Shown here one piece after another: positions 10,618 to 19,765 of a stretch of 64,000 nucleotides of DNA (positions are counted from its first letter, which is position 1; every line of letters starts with the position of its first letter). The stretch covers positions 13,723 through 77,722 of the forward strand of contig CAZKCT010000003.1 of NCBI GenBank assembly GCA_964551545.1. The letters are read 5' to 3'. The notes beneath the pieces were generated by a model that saw nothing but the letters and a program-made list of their open reading frames with translations, searched no databases and was not told where the DNA came from. The position numbers and the translations under genes were made by a program. This DNA comes from Thiopontia sp964551545 (GTDB taxonomy: Bacteria; Pseudomonadota; Gammaproteobacteria; GCF-002020875).

Positions 10618-13068
10618 TTACCCTTCACTTCCGCTACTGGTTGGAGCAGCAGGGGGTGGGGTTGGCTTGGGTTTATCAGTAGCCGGTCTCTTTTCTACAG
10701 CCGGAGCCGACTTCTTTTCTGTAGCGGCTGGGGCCGGTTTTGACTTTGGTGCTGGCTGTGCAGCCTTCTCTGCCTTTGGCTTCTGCTCACCACCACTCTT
10801 TTCGCTAACAGCAGGACGCTTAGGTTTCGCCTCCTGATTGCCTTTATTGGCTGCAGGGGCAGGGCTGTTACCCTTTGGCTGAGAGGAGGAGGGCGTGTCG
10901 CTCTTATTCTGCTCGCGCTTTTGCCCCTTCTCCTCAGAACGTCTCTGCTGCGGCTTGTCGGAACGCGGCTGTGACTCTGGCTTCTTCTGTTGAGGCTTAT
11001 TGCCACCGCCCTTATTGTCCTGCTGTTGCTGCTTATCCTGTTGCTGTTGTTGGCGACCCTGTTGTTGTCCCTTATTCTGCTGGGATGACTGATTACCACC
11101 ACGGCCTCGCCCTCCGCGGGAGCGACGTCGCTGCCCCCCCTGGCCCTTGGATTGCTGCTGTTGCTGCTTCTCGCCATCACCACCACCTTGACCTTGCTGA
11201 CGATTGCCGCCGCGAGAGCGGTTGCCCTGCCCACCTCTGCGAGAGGGGTGTCGGCCACCACCACTACTGCGATTGCCCTGGCGATTACGGTTTCTTCCCT
11301 GGCGTTTACCGGAAGATTTCTTCTCTGGTTGCTTCTCCTTTTCCGCCTCCTTGCTACCACCGCCAAAGAGTGTTGAGAAGAGCTTCTTGATGAATGATGG
11401 GGATTCCTCACTCTTTTCGACAGCAGGCTCTTTAGCCTTCTTTTCAACTTGAGGAACCGGAGCATTCGGCATGATTTCACGTACAGCAGGCTTATCACGC
11501 TGAACGGCGGCAGTCTCCTGCACAACATCACTCTCCGTACTCTCCTCCTCTACGACACGCTTATAGCTAGGACGGCGATCCTGTTCCTGATCGCTATCTT
11601 TCTTGCGTGAACGCTCGATACTGTAGTGCGGAGTATCAAGTGTATGGTTCGGAATCAGCGCCACAGAGACGCCACAACGGGATTCGATCTCAACAATGGC
11701 AGCGCGTTTCTCATTCAATAGATAAGTTGCTACCGGAATTGGAAGCTGGGCAGAGACCTGACCGGTACCTTCCTTGAGCGCCTCTTCCTGTATCAATCTC
11801 AACACTGAGAGGGCAATGGACTGTGTGCCACGAATAGTTCCCTGACCACTACAGCGTGGACAGACGTTATGGGCAGACTCTCCCAACGAGGGGCGCAGCC
11901 GCTGACGAGACATTTCCAGCAGTCCAAAGCGAGAGATTCGCCCCACCTGAACACGGGCACGATCGTAGCGTAGTGCCTCTCTCAGGCGATTCTCCACTGC
12001 CCGCTGATTCTTGGTGGATTGCATATCGATAAAATCGATCACCACAAGACCGCCACTGTCACGAAGACGGAGTTGACGGGCAATTTCATCTGCTGCTTCC
12101 AGGTTGGCGTTGAGGGCCGTCTCCTCAATATTACTTCCCTTGGTGGCGCGCGCCGAGTTGATATCAATCGAGATCAGTGCCTCGGTCGGGTCGATTACAA
12201 TGGAGCCACCCGATGGGAGGCGTACCTCGCGCTGGAAAGCGGACTCCAGTTGGCTCTCAATCTGAAAACGGGTGAAGATGGGCGTCTCGTCCTGATAGCG
12301 TTTCAGCTTTTTCAGGTTATGCGGCATTACCCGTGACATGAACTCATGCGCCGTGTAGTAGGTGTCCTCATCATCGATCAGGATCTCACCAATCTCATCA
12401 CGCAGGTAGTCACGAATCGCACGAACGACAATATCGCTCTCACGATAGATCAGGAAGGGGGCGGGCTTCTCTGCGGCCTGTTCAATACTAGTCCAAATTT
12501 GATGCTGGTAGTCGAGATCCCACTGCAACTCTTCGGTGGTTTTTCCTACACCTGCGGTGCGAACGATTGCACCAGAACCCTCAGGAATCTCCATGTCGCG
12601 CATTGCAGTCCGCAACTCTTGGCGATCTTTCCCTTCAATTCTACGTGAGATCCCTCCAGCGCGTGGATTGTTGGGCATGTAGACAAGGTAACGACCTGCC
12701 ATGCTGATGAACGTGGTGAGCGCAGCACCTTTATTGCCGCGTTCTTCCTTCTCGATCTGAACGATGACCTCTTGACCCTCTTTGATCGCATCGCTGATTG
12801 TAGGTCGCTTACCCTCTTCAAAAGCTCCTTCCTTGAAGTAGCTACGAGAGATCTCCTTGAATGGGAGAAAGCCGTGACGCTCACAACCGTAATTGACAAA
12901 AGCAGCCTCAAGGCTCGGCTCTACACGAGTAATCTTGCCTTTGTAGAGGTTTCCTTTTTTCTTCTCGTAGGCTGCACTCTCGATATCGAGGTCATAAAGA
13001 TACTGGCCATCAACCAGCGCAACACGCAACTCTTCCTGCTGAGTTGCATTCATCAAAATTCTTTTCAT
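10618..13068 (-). CDS. rne: ribonuclease E
   Basis: Essential endonuclease for mRNA decay and rRNA/tRNA processing, usually membrane-attached scaffold of the degradosome. The 816-residue product has a standard N-terminal catalytic half: MKRILMNATQQEELRVALVD, an S1 domain at about 37-120, the catalytic aspartates at about 302 (LISIDINS) and 345 (VVIDFID), and the Zn-link CPRCSGQG at 403-410. Residues from about 500 are low complexity: an Arg/Gly/Gln-rich RNA-binding region (570-680) and a Lys/Pro/Ala tail. This half is poorly conserved between species; I see no recognisable RhlB or PNPase docking motif. A 580-base leader lies upstream. Confidence 0.97.
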   Translation of the reverse strand: MKRILMNATQQEELRVALVDGQYLYDLDIESAAYEKKKGNLYKGKITRVEPSLEAAFVNYGCERHGFLPFKEISRSYFKEGAFEEGKRPTISDAIKEGQEVIVQIEKEERGNKGAALTTFISMAGRYLVYMPNNPRAGGISRRIEGKDRQELRTAMRDMEIPEGSGAIVRTAGVGKTTEELQWDLDYQHQIWTSIEQAAEKPAPFLIYRESDIVVRAIRDYLRDEIGEILIDDEDTYYTAHEFMSRVMPHNLKKLKRYQDETPIFTRFQIESQLESAFQREVRLPSGGSIVIDPTEALISIDINSARATKGSNIEETALNANLEAADEIARQLRLRDSGGLVVIDFIDMQSTKNQRAVENRLREALRYDRARVQVGRISRFGLLEMSRQRLRPSLGESAHNVCPRCSGQGTIRGTQSIALSVLRLIQEEALKEGTGQVSAQLPIPVATYLLNEKRAAIVEIESRCGVSVALIPNHTLDTPHYSIERSRKKDSDQEQDRRPSYKRVVEEESTESDVVQETAAVQRDKPAVREIMPNAPVPQVEKKAKEPAVEKSEESPSFIKKLFSTLFGGGSKEAEKEKQPEKKSSGKRQGRNRNRQGNRSSGGGRHPSRRGGQGNRSRGGNRQQGQGGGDGEKQQQQQSKGQGGQRRRSRGGRGRGGNQSSQQNKGQQQGRQQQQQDKQQQQDNKGGGNKPQQKKPESQPRSDKPQQRRSEEKGQKREQNKSDTPSSSQPKGNSPAPAANKGNQEAKPKRPAVSEKSGGEQKPKAEKAAQPAPKSKPAPAATEKKSAPAVEKRPATDKPKPTPPPAAPTSSGSEG

Positions 13069-13650
13069 TTTCTGTTCTCAGTTTCCTGTGGCCGGAAAGC
13101 TGTGAGCAGAGCACAGAAGCAGAACGCTATCGCCGAACAGAAGTAGTGTAGGCAATGCCACATGGGCGCCTACGGATATGGATAAAGTTGATATTCTTAT
13201 TGAAAAACATTCAGTTATTCTTCTCTTCAGAACCTGTCAAATTCTGATTTTTTGAACCAAGTGCCTCATTGCACTTCATTCGATCATCCATGTCTATATC
13301 AATTACTTCTGCCAAAGATGGCGATCAAAACATTTACTTCTGATCTCTCTTCAACACTGTGCTTTCGGGTAATTTTCCCTGTATCGTGATACCCACGCTG
13401 CTCATCTTATCGAGTAGGGCGTATCACTCAAATTCTATATTTTCCGGTTAAGTTTATTATTCTCTTAATCCTGCAATCCCGTGGCCACTCTTCAGTGGTC
13501 TCAGGCTGCCTCATCTGTGAATACGGAGAGTCCTCCCACAGACAATCAAATCGGACTATACCAGCGAAGCTGTTGATCTGCAATGCAATCCACAATCCCT
13601 TCATAAAAGGATGAGCATCCGCAAGAGGCAGCAGATAGAATACATCGCCT
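13069..13650. promoter_or_regulatory. long rne leader and rne/rluC divergent control region
   Basis: No gene is seen in these 582 bases. In other gammaproteobacteria the rne mRNA has a long 5' untranslated region whose hairpins are cut by RNase E itself for autoregulation. The size and position here match that role. The part next to rne (13069-13200) can form several short hairpins, while 13200-13480 is AT-rich and promoter-like. Individual elements cannot be placed with confidence by eye. Confidence 0.5.
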
Positions 13651-14637
13651 ATGTCTTCTTCGTCCCAACATTCTCAACAAGGGCACTCGGAACAGCACCA
13701 GGTACGCCACCTGCAGATTGATGCGGAACAGGCGGGACAACGTGTTGATAACTTTCTGTTGTCACAACTAAAAGGGGTTCCCAAAAGCCGCATTTACCGA
13801 ATTTTGCGAAAAGGAGAGGTTCGGGTCAACAAGAAGCGGGTCAAGCCCACTTATCGCCTACAGTCCGGAGATCTGTTGAGAATCCCACCTGTTCGGGTAT
13901 CCGCACCCTCTGAGGCACCTGAGAAGCATCGCGTCCAGTGGATGGAAGAGGCAATCCTCTATGAGGATGAGGTGATTTTAGTGCTCAACAAACCCTCTGG
14001 CATTGCAGTCCATGGGGGAAGCGGAATTCAATTTGGAGTGATTGAGGGAATCCGTGCGCTTCGTGAACATTCGGACCATTATGAGCTGGTTCACCGAATT
14101 GATCGCGCCACCTCTGGCCTACTGATCATTGCCAAAAAGCGATCTGCACTGCGTTTTCTCCACCAGGTGATTCGTGAACAAGGGATGGAGAAGCGATATC
14201 TGGCACTGGTTGCAGGAAAGATGCGCAAGAGCCGCACGATCAATGCCTCTCTTAAAAAGAGTGTTCTCCGCTCAGGAGAGAGAATGGTCACCGTTGATCC
14301 GCAGGGTAAAGAGGCAGAGAGTCGATTCCTTCCACGTCTCAGCTGTCCAACTGCAACACTTGCTGAGGTAGAGATTGTCACCGGACGCACCCATCAGATC
14401 CGCGTCCACGGTACTCATATAGACCACCCATTGGCCGGAGATGAGCGCTATGGTGATATGGAGTTCAATCAACAGATGAAAAAGAGGGGGCTGAATCGGC
14501 TCTTCCTTCATGCTTACCAGCTCGCTTTCCCGCACCCTGTTGATGGCACCACGGTTCGATTGGAGGCACCACTTCCCAATACGCTGGTGAAAGTGGTCGA
14601 TCATTTGAAAGAGGAGGGGGGATGCAAAACGCTATAA
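13651..14637 (+). CDS. rluC: 23S rRNA pseudouridine synthase RluC
   Basis: Makes pseudouridines in 23S rRNA (positions 955, 2504 and 2580 in E. coli). The 328-residue protein has an N-terminal S4 RNA-binding domain (GQRVDNFLLSQLKGVPKSRIYRILRKGEVRVN) and the RluA-family catalytic domain with the active-site Asp in HRIDRATSGLLI near residue 150, followed by GRTHQIRVH. Position opposite rne is the conserved rne-rluC arrangement and supports RluC over RluD. An in-frame TAG lies four codons before the ATG at 13651, so no longer form is possible. The end overlaps the HAD gene by 16 bases. Confidence 0.94.
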   Translation: MSSSSQHSQQGHSEQHQVRHLQIDAEQAGQRVDNFLLSQLKGVPKSRIYRILRKGEVRVNKKRVKPTYRLQSGDLLRIPPVRVSAPSEAPEKHRVQWMEEAILYEDEVILVLNKPSGIAVHGGSGIQFGVIEGIRALREHSDHYELVHRIDRATSGLLIIAKKRSALRFLHQVIREQGMEKRYLALVAGKMRKSRTINASLKKSVLRSGERMVTVDPQGKEAESRFLPRLSCPTATLAEVEIVTGRTHQIRVHGTHIDHPLAGDERYGDMEFNQQMKKRGLNRLFLHAYQLAFPHPVDGTTVRLEAPLPNTLVKVVDHLKEEGGCKTL

Positions 14638-15311
14638 CCTCACCTTTCGAACTGGTCATCTTCGATTGGGATGGCACATTGATGGATTCAGAGGCGGTGA
14701 TTGTTCACTGCATGCGAAGCGCCATCCAGGGCCTCGGCCTGGAACCCCGTAGCGATCAGGAGATCAGCAACATTATTGGGTTGGGGCTCAACGAGGCGGT
14801 CACTACACTCTACCCAGGTACTGACGAGCCATTTGCGCAACGTGTTGCTGACGGTTATCGGGTCCACTGGTTCAATATCTCACAGAGCGAAGAGGACCTC
14901 TTTCCTGGTGTTGAGAGACTACTCCAACACTTGAGGGCTGAGGGAATCAAAACTGCCATTGCCACCGGAAAGAGTCGCAAAGGGCTCAATCTGGTGCTTC
15001 AAGAAACCGGCATTGCCCATCTTTTTGATGCCTCCCGGTGCGCAGACGAGACGCAATCAAAGCCTCACCCTCAGATGATTCATGAATTATTAGAGGAGCT
15101 TCAGGTTGAGCCAGCCGCTGCCGTAATGGTAGGGGATACAGAGTGGGACCTGTCGATGGCCCATCGGGCGGGAATCGCCTCAGTCGGGGTCTGCTATGGC
15201 GTACATGAGTCGCATCGTCTACGACAGCACGCCCCTCTTGCCTGCATTGAGGCGATCAGTGAAATCAGGGAAATACTGCCCCTTGCTGCTCCAGCATTCG
15301 AGTTAGCCTGA
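14622..15311 (+). CDS. HAD-superfamily phosphatase (phosphoglycolate phosphatase-like)
   Basis: A 229-residue haloacid dehalogenase-type phosphatase. Motif I is FDWDGTLMDSE with nucleophile Asp15 and acid Asp17, the helical cap covers about residues 20-85, motif II is the Thr in IKTAIATGKSRK, and motif IV is VMVGDTEWDLSMAHRAG. It most resembles phosphoglycolate phosphatase (Gph) and relatives that sit directly after rluC in several gammaproteobacteria; the true substrate is unknown. It overlaps rluC at the start (translational coupling) and its end overlaps the convergent yceF gene by 47 bases. Confidence 0.88.
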   Translation: MQNAITSPFELVIFDWDGTLMDSEAVIVHCMRSAIQGLGLEPRSDQEISNIIGLGLNEAVTTLYPGTDEPFAQRVADGYRVHWFNISQSEEDLFPGVERLLQHLRAEGIKTAIATGKSRKGLNLVLQETGIAHLFDASRCADETQSKPHPQMIHELLEELQVEPAAAVMVGDTEWDLSMAHRAGIASVGVCYGVHESHRLRQHAPLACIEAISEIREILPLAAPAFELA

Positions 15312-15852
15312 TCAGCGGCAACCCCATCAATGCGCTGGGGTCATCGCCAGAGAGTCGTTCAAACAGGGTAATTCCAAGCCCCTCTGATTTGAAGCTGCCC
15401 GCACAGTTGTATGGCGTTTCCGCATGAAGATAGCGCTCAATCCTTTCTCGGCTAAGGGTGCGAAAGTGGACCTGAAAAGGGATCACTTCACTCTGTCGTT
15501 CACCCGTTGCACTATTTAACAGTGTTAATCCGGTATGAAACTGAATCACCTTTCCTGATGCAGAAGAGAGCTGTTCAAAGGCATTCTCAAAATTTCCAGG
15601 CTTGCCGAGAACCTCTCCCTCATTGACTGCAACCTGATCAGATCCAATCACCAGATGGTTGGGATAAGTTTTCGCCACCTCTGCCGCTTTCTTGACCGAA
15701 AGCCGCTCCACTAACTGCTCTGGACTCTCTCCCGCATAGCGACTCTCATCAATATCCGGGGAGCTGGTTTCAAAAGGGAGCCGCAGACGAGCCAGAAGCT
15801 CTTTGCGAAAAGGGGAGCTGGAGCCAAGCACCAGTGGCAATGGAAGGTTCAT
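15265..15852 (-). CDS. yceF: Maf-like nucleotide pyrophosphatase (YceF type)
   Basis: House-cleaning pyrophosphatase; the YceF subgroup acts on 7-methyl-GTP. The 195-residue length is normal. The signature GSSSPFRKELLARL at residues 10-23, the catalytic-region segments SSPDIDESR, LVIGSDQVA and the later GSFKSEGLG are all present. The location between rluC and yceD-rpmF is that of yceF in E. coli and separates it from the Maf/YhdE dTTP-type paralogue. Here it is on the opposite strand to its neighbours and overlaps the HAD gene tail-to-tail. Confidence 0.92.
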   Translation of the reverse strand: MNLPLPLVLGSSSPFRKELLARLRLPFETSSPDIDESRYAGESPEQLVERLSVKKAAEVAKTYPNHLVIGSDQVAVNEGEVLGKPGNFENAFEQLSSASGKVIQFHTGLTLLNSATGERQSEVIPFQVHFRTLSRERIERYLHAETPYNCAGSFKSEGLGITLFERLSGDDPSALMGLPLIRLTRMLEQQGAVFP

Positions 15853-15908
15853 TTGGGTAAGCTTGATTGAATATTCAACAGAGCTAAAATCATACCATTT
15901 TCGGGGTT

Positions 15909-16418
15909 ATGCCAAATCACTTTCCAGAACAGATCTCCCCTTATCAATGGGCCACTAATCACACCTCCATTGAGCGCTCCCTTCCCGTCTCTCGTTTTGA
16001 ACGTGCTCAATCGATGTTGATGGATCAACAGGGAGAGGTAAAGGTTGAGCTACAGTTTGGTGTAGATGAGCCCAATACCGCATTTCTTAGCGGCGAACTC
16101 ACTGCCACAGTCAACTTGCAGTGCCAGCGCTGCATGGAGGCTGTCCCCACTTCCATAAAAAGCCAATTTAAAATTGGCCTGGTCCACAGTGAGGAGGAGG
16201 GGGAACGCCTCTCTGGGGAATACGATCCTCTGGTTGCCGATGAACGAGATTTCTCTCTGTTGGAGTTGGTTGAGGACGAGTTGATTCTCGCAATTCCGAT
16301 TGTCACCTCACACCCAAAAGAGGCGTGTGATGCGGCCCATTTTCTTCAGGACTCAACCATCATCAAGGAAAAGCGGGAAAACCCCTTCCAGGTTCTGGAA
16401 CAGTTGAAAAAACAGTAA
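15909..16418 (+). CDS. yceD: 23S rRNA accumulation protein YceD (DUF177)
   Basis: A 169-residue protein of the DUF177 family, needed for normal 23S rRNA levels in some bacteria and plastids. The family pattern is clear: a variable N-terminus, ELTATVNLQCQRCMEAV with the paired cysteines near residues 70-77, an acidic middle (LLELVEDELILAIPIVTSH) and the conserved end NPFQVLEQLKK. It precedes rpmF as in E. coli. A hairpin with a T-run separates it from rpmF. Confidence 0.92.
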   Translation: MPNHFPEQISPYQWATNHTSIERSLPVSRFERAQSMLMDQQGEVKVELQFGVDEPNTAFLSGELTATVNLQCQRCMEAVPTSIKSQFKIGLVHSEEEGERLSGEYDPLVADERDFSLLELVEDELILAIPIVTSHPKEACDAAHFLQDSTIIKEKRENPFQVLEQLKKQ

Positions 16419-16469
16419 CTCCCACAAAAAACCAGCGATAAAAACCAAGCAATCCAGCAAAAGATCGAT

Positions 16470-16475
16470 TATAAT
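16470..16475 (+). promoter_or_regulatory. putative -10 element upstream of rpmF
   Basis: A perfect TATAAT sits between yceD and rpmF, 18 bases before a terminator-like hairpin. The matching -35 region is poor. If used, the transcript would begin just before the hairpin and could be attenuated. Confidence 0.35.
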
Positions 16476-16492
16476 TTGTCGCCAGATTTCGT

Positions 16493-16527
16493 AGCAGTTC
16501 CTTAACCGAACTGCTATTTTTATTTTT
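16493..16527 (+). terminator. terminator or attenuator between yceD and rpmF
   Basis: The stem AGCAGTTC pairs with GAACTGCT around CTTAACC and is followed by ATTTTTATTTTT. It ends yceD transcripts, or acts as an attenuator for rpmF and the fab operon, since a TATAAT box lies just upstream. Confidence 0.7.
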
Positions 16528-16560
16528 GGTTTATTTAAGAAGTATCAGGAGATCCTCCAA

Positions 16561-16743
16561 ATGGCTGTACAGCAAAACAAAAAGACTCGTTCCAAGCGTG
16601 GAATGCGCCGCTCTCACGACGCACTGACCAGCCCATCTCTCTCTACCGATTCGGAGAGCGGTGAGACTCATCTGCGCCACCACGTCACTCCAGATGGCTA
16701 CTACCGTGGTCGTAAGGTTACCCAGACCAGCGCTGAAGATTGA
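16561..16743 (+). CDS. rpmF: 50S ribosomal protein L32
   Basis: Small large-subunit ribosomal protein. The 60 residues start MAVQQNKKTRSKRGMRRSHD, the universal L32 signature, and end in a basic tail with GYYRGRKV. The cysteine pairs of the zinc-binding L32 form are absent, as in E. coli. AGGAG lies ten bases before the ATG. It heads the rpmF-plsX-fab operon, linking ribosome and membrane lipid synthesis as in other gammaproteobacteria. Confidence 0.97.
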   Translation: MAVQQNKKTRSKRGMRRSHDALTSPSLSTDSESGETHLRHHVTPDGYYRGRKVTQTSAED

Positions 16744-16816
16744 TTCAGGGCGCTCTTGGAGACGACCCAACGCCTCCCTCTCTCCTTCACTCGTAACACT
16801 GAGATGAGGAGGGGGC

Positions 16817-17836
16817 GTGACCACCACAATCGCCATTGACGCCATGGGCGGCGACCATGGCGTCAATGTCACTGTCCCCGCCTCACTGCAGGCACTTGAG
16901 CATAATCCTTCGCTTCAACTGATTCTGGTTGGAGACGAAAGTGTGATCGCTGCACGATCCGATCTGCAGAACCACCCCCAGAAAAACCGCATCACCGTTC
17001 ATCATGCCTCTGAGCAGGTAGGGATGGATGAGCTTCCCTCCAACGCACTTCGCAAGAAGAAGGACTCTTCGATGCGCGTTGCACTTAACCAAGTCAAAGA
17101 GAAGCAGGCTGGCGCCTGCGTTAGCGCCGGCAATACGGGCGCACTGATGGCGATCTCCCGGTTTGTCTTGAAGATGCTGCCCGGTATTGATCGCCCCGCC
17201 ATTTGTGGTGCACTTCCAACTGAGAAGGGAATCAGCTATATGCTGGATCTCGGTGCCAATGTCGACGCAACCCCAGAGAGCCTGCTCCAGTTTGCGGTCA
17301 TGGGCGCAGAACTGGTGAGTGCAGTTGCTGAAAAAGAGCAACCCTCTGTCGGCCTGCTCAATATCGGCGAAGAGGAGATCAAAGGGAACGAGATCGTCAA
17401 ACAGGCATCAGAACTGCTGAGGCGAAGCGACCTCAACTATTATGGTTATGTTGAGGGAGATGACATCTACCAAGGCACCGTTGATGTAGTCGTCTGTGAT
17501 GGTTTTGTTGGCAACATTGCCCTCAAAGCGAGTGAAGGGCTGGCTCACATGGTGAGCTTCTACATCAAGTCCGAGTTCAAAAAAAACTGGCTCACCAAAC
17601 TCGCCGCACTGATTGCAATGCCTGTACTTAACGCCTTCCGCAATCGCATTGAGCCACGCAACTATAATGGTGCTGGCCTGCTGGGACTTCGCGGCATTGT
17701 GGTGAAGAGCCATGGTGGAACGGATATCATGGGGTTCCACAACGCCATCAAGGTTGCCGTTGCTGAGGTTGAACATGCAGTGCCCGAGAAAATCGAGGCC
17801 CACCTGCACAAGACACTAATTGAGGGGAAAGAGTGA
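16817..17836 (+). CDS. plsX: phosphate acyltransferase PlsX
   Basis: Converts acyl-ACP to acyl-phosphate for the PlsY route of phospholipid synthesis; peripheral membrane enzyme. The 339-residue product begins TTIAIDAMGGDHGVNVTVPA, has SAGNTGALMA and ALPTEKG near residues 98-135 and DVVVCDGFVGNIALK near 220, all family motifs. The start is a GTG at 16817 placed after GAGGAGGGGG. Its last codon overlaps the fabH start (GTGA), indicating coupled translation. Confidence 0.96.
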   Translation: MTTTIAIDAMGGDHGVNVTVPASLQALEHNPSLQLILVGDESVIAARSDLQNHPQKNRITVHHASEQVGMDELPSNALRKKKDSSMRVALNQVKEKQAGACVSAGNTGALMAISRFVLKMLPGIDRPAICGALPTEKGISYMLDLGANVDATPESLLQFAVMGAELVSAVAEKEQPSVGLLNIGEEEIKGNEIVKQASELLRRSDLNYYGYVEGDDIYQGTVDVVVCDGFVGNIALKASEGLAHMVSFYIKSEFKKNWLTKLAALIAMPVLNAFRNRIEPRNYNGAGLLGLRGIVVKSHGGTDIMGFHNAIKVAVAEVEHAVPEKIEAHLHKTLIEGKE

Positions 17837-18795
17837 CCTATTCAAAAATCATCGGCACAGGCGGCTACCTCCCAGAAGGGGTTCGCACCAACGCCGACCT
17901 TGAGAAAATGATGGATACCAGTGATGAGTGGATTGTTGCTCGCACTGGTATCCATACACGACACGTCGCCGCAGAGGGGGAGACCACCTGCGATCTCGCC
18001 GAGCAAGCCTCTCGTCAGGCTATCGAGATGGCCGGAATCTCGCTCGATGAAATTGATTTGATTGTCGTTGCCACCACCACACCCGATAAAGTTTTCCCCA
18101 GCACCGCATGTCTGCTGCAGCAGCGACTCGACATTCACGGCTGCCCAGCATTTGATGTGCAAGCAGTCTGTACTGGATTTATCTATGCGCTCTCTGTTGC
18201 GGACAACTTTGTTCGAGCCGGCTCTGCCAAAACAGCACTGGTCGTTGGCGCAGAGACCATGTCACGAATCATCGACTGGACCGACCGCGGGACCGCCATT
18301 CTCTTTGGTGACGGTGCCGGTGCCGTTGTACTGAAATCATCGGAAGAGCCAGGCATTCTCTCGACCCATATTCATGCCGATGGAAAATATGAAGAGCTTC
18401 TTCATGTGCCTGCGGGCGGCGTCTCTTCTGGTGTCGCTGGTGAGATCCCCTACATGGAGATGAAGGGGAACGAGGTCTTCAAGATGGCGGTCAACACATT
18501 AGGACGCATCGTTGACGAGACCCTGGAGGCCAACCAGATGGGGAAACAGGAGATCGATTGGTTGGTACCGCATCAGGCCAATGTTCGCATCATTGCAGCA
18601 ACTGCAAAAAAACTGCGGATGTCGATGGATAACGTCATTCTCACTGTACAGGATCATGGTAACACCTCGGCAGCATCCGTCCCTCTAGCACTCAATGAAG
18701 GGGTTCGCAGTGGCAAGATTCAAAAAGGACAGACAATTTTAATGGAGGCCTTTGGTGGAGGATTTACCTGGGGCTCCGCATTGGCCCGTTTCTAA
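17833..18795 (+). CDS. fabH: beta-ketoacyl-ACP synthase III
   Basis: Starts fatty acid synthesis by condensing acetyl-CoA with malonyl-ACP. The 320-residue product has the full thiolase-fold active site: Cys in DVQAVCTGFIYAL near residue 113, His in WLVPHQANVRI near 248 and Asn in DHGNTSAAS near 278. The start is a GTG overlapping the plsX stop. The C-terminus ends GGGFTWGSALARF, the normal family end. It is followed 16 bp later by fabD. Confidence 0.97.
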   Translation: MTYSKIIGTGGYLPEGVRTNADLEKMMDTSDEWIVARTGIHTRHVAAEGETTCDLAEQASRQAIEMAGISLDEIDLIVVATTTPDKVFPSTACLLQQRLDIHGCPAFDVQAVCTGFIYALSVADNFVRAGSAKTALVVGAETMSRIIDWTDRGTAILFGDGAGAVVLKSSEEPGILSTHIHADGKYEELLHVPAGGVSSGVAGEIPYMEMKGNEVFKMAVNTLGRIVDETLEANQMGKQEIDWLVPHQANVRIIAATAKKLRMSMDNVILTVQDHGNTSAASVPLALNEGVRSGKIQKGQTILMEAFGGGFTWGSALARF

Positions 18796-18811
18796 AACAG
18801 AGGATTTGTTG

Positions 18812-19744
18812 ATGAAGTTAGCATTTGTATTTCCAGGACAAGGCTCTCAGGCGGTCGGAATGATGGCTGATCTGGCCGAGCAACATTCGGTTGTTGGTGA
18901 GACTTTTGCAGAGGCCTCAGAGGCACTCGGCTTTGATCTCTGGAACATGGTGCAGGAGGGGACAAAGGAGTCCCTTAACCAGACCACCAATACCCAGCCA
19001 GCGATGTTGACTGCAGGGGTTGCCGCATGGCGTGTTTGGCAACAACAGAGTGGTACTACGCCATCTATCATGGCAGGCCACAGCTTGGGGGAATACAGCG
19101 CGCTAGTCTGTTCAGGAGCACTTCACTTTGGCGATGCAGTAAAACTGGTCGCTGAACGCGGTCGACTTATGCAAGAAGCCGTGCCTGAGGGAGAAGGGGC
19201 AATGGCTGCGATTCTTGGGCTTACTGATGATCAGGTGCGTAGTGTCTGTGGCGATGCTGCGCAAGGCGCAGTAGTCGAGGCAGTCAACTTCAACGCGCCT
19301 GGCCAGGTTGTCATCGCAGGCAGTGCTGATGCCATTGGGCGCGCCACTGTGTTGGCCAAGGAGGCAGGGGCTAAACGGGCACTTCCCCTCCCTGTGAGTG
19401 TCCCCTCACACTCTTCGCTGATGCGAGAGGCTGCAGAGCACTTTGCGACTGCAATATCCTCCATCACAATTAATGCGCCGGAGATTCCGGTCATCAATAA
19501 TGTAGACGTCTCTATCGAGACCGATCCTGACGCCATTCGTGACTCACTGGCACGTCAACTCTACAACCCGGTTCGCTGGGTAGAAACTGTTCAAAAGATG
19601 CAGCAGTCTGGCGTTGACACCTTGATTGAGTGTGGACCAGGTAAAGTTCTGGCAGGCCTCAACAAACGCATTGAACGAGGAATGAAGGCGGCGCCTCTAT
19701 TTGATTGCACCAGCCTCGATGCAGCAATGGCGTTAACCCAATAA
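18812..19744 (+). CDS. fabD: malonyl-CoA:ACP transacylase
   Basis: Loads malonyl groups onto acyl carrier protein. The 310-residue protein begins MKLAFVFPGQGSQAVGMM and holds the nucleophile Ser in MAGHSLGEYSAL near residue 92 and the catalytic His in SVPSHSSLMREA near residue 200. The ATG at 18812 is chosen since the family starts here; a longer frame reaches back into fabH and is not family sequence. Operon member between fabH and fabG. Confidence 0.97.
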   Translation: MKLAFVFPGQGSQAVGMMADLAEQHSVVGETFAEASEALGFDLWNMVQEGTKESLNQTTNTQPAMLTAGVAAWRVWQQQSGTTPSIMAGHSLGEYSALVCSGALHFGDAVKLVAERGRLMQEAVPEGEGAMAAILGLTDDQVRSVCGDAAQGAVVEAVNFNAPGQVVIAGSADAIGRATVLAKEAGAKRALPLPVSVPSHSSLMREAAEHFATAISSITINAPEIPVINNVDVSIETDPDAIRDSLARQLYNPVRWVETVQKMQQSGVDTLIECGPGKVLAGLNKRIERGMKAAPLFDCTSLDAAMALTQ

Positions 19745-19765
19745 CCAAAACAGGGAAATCATTAG

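Noticed and set aside
10695..11531. 278-codon minus-strand frame inside rne
   Set aside because: Shadow created by the repetitive, GC-biased coding of the rne C-terminal half; sequence is Ser/Arg-rich nonsense.
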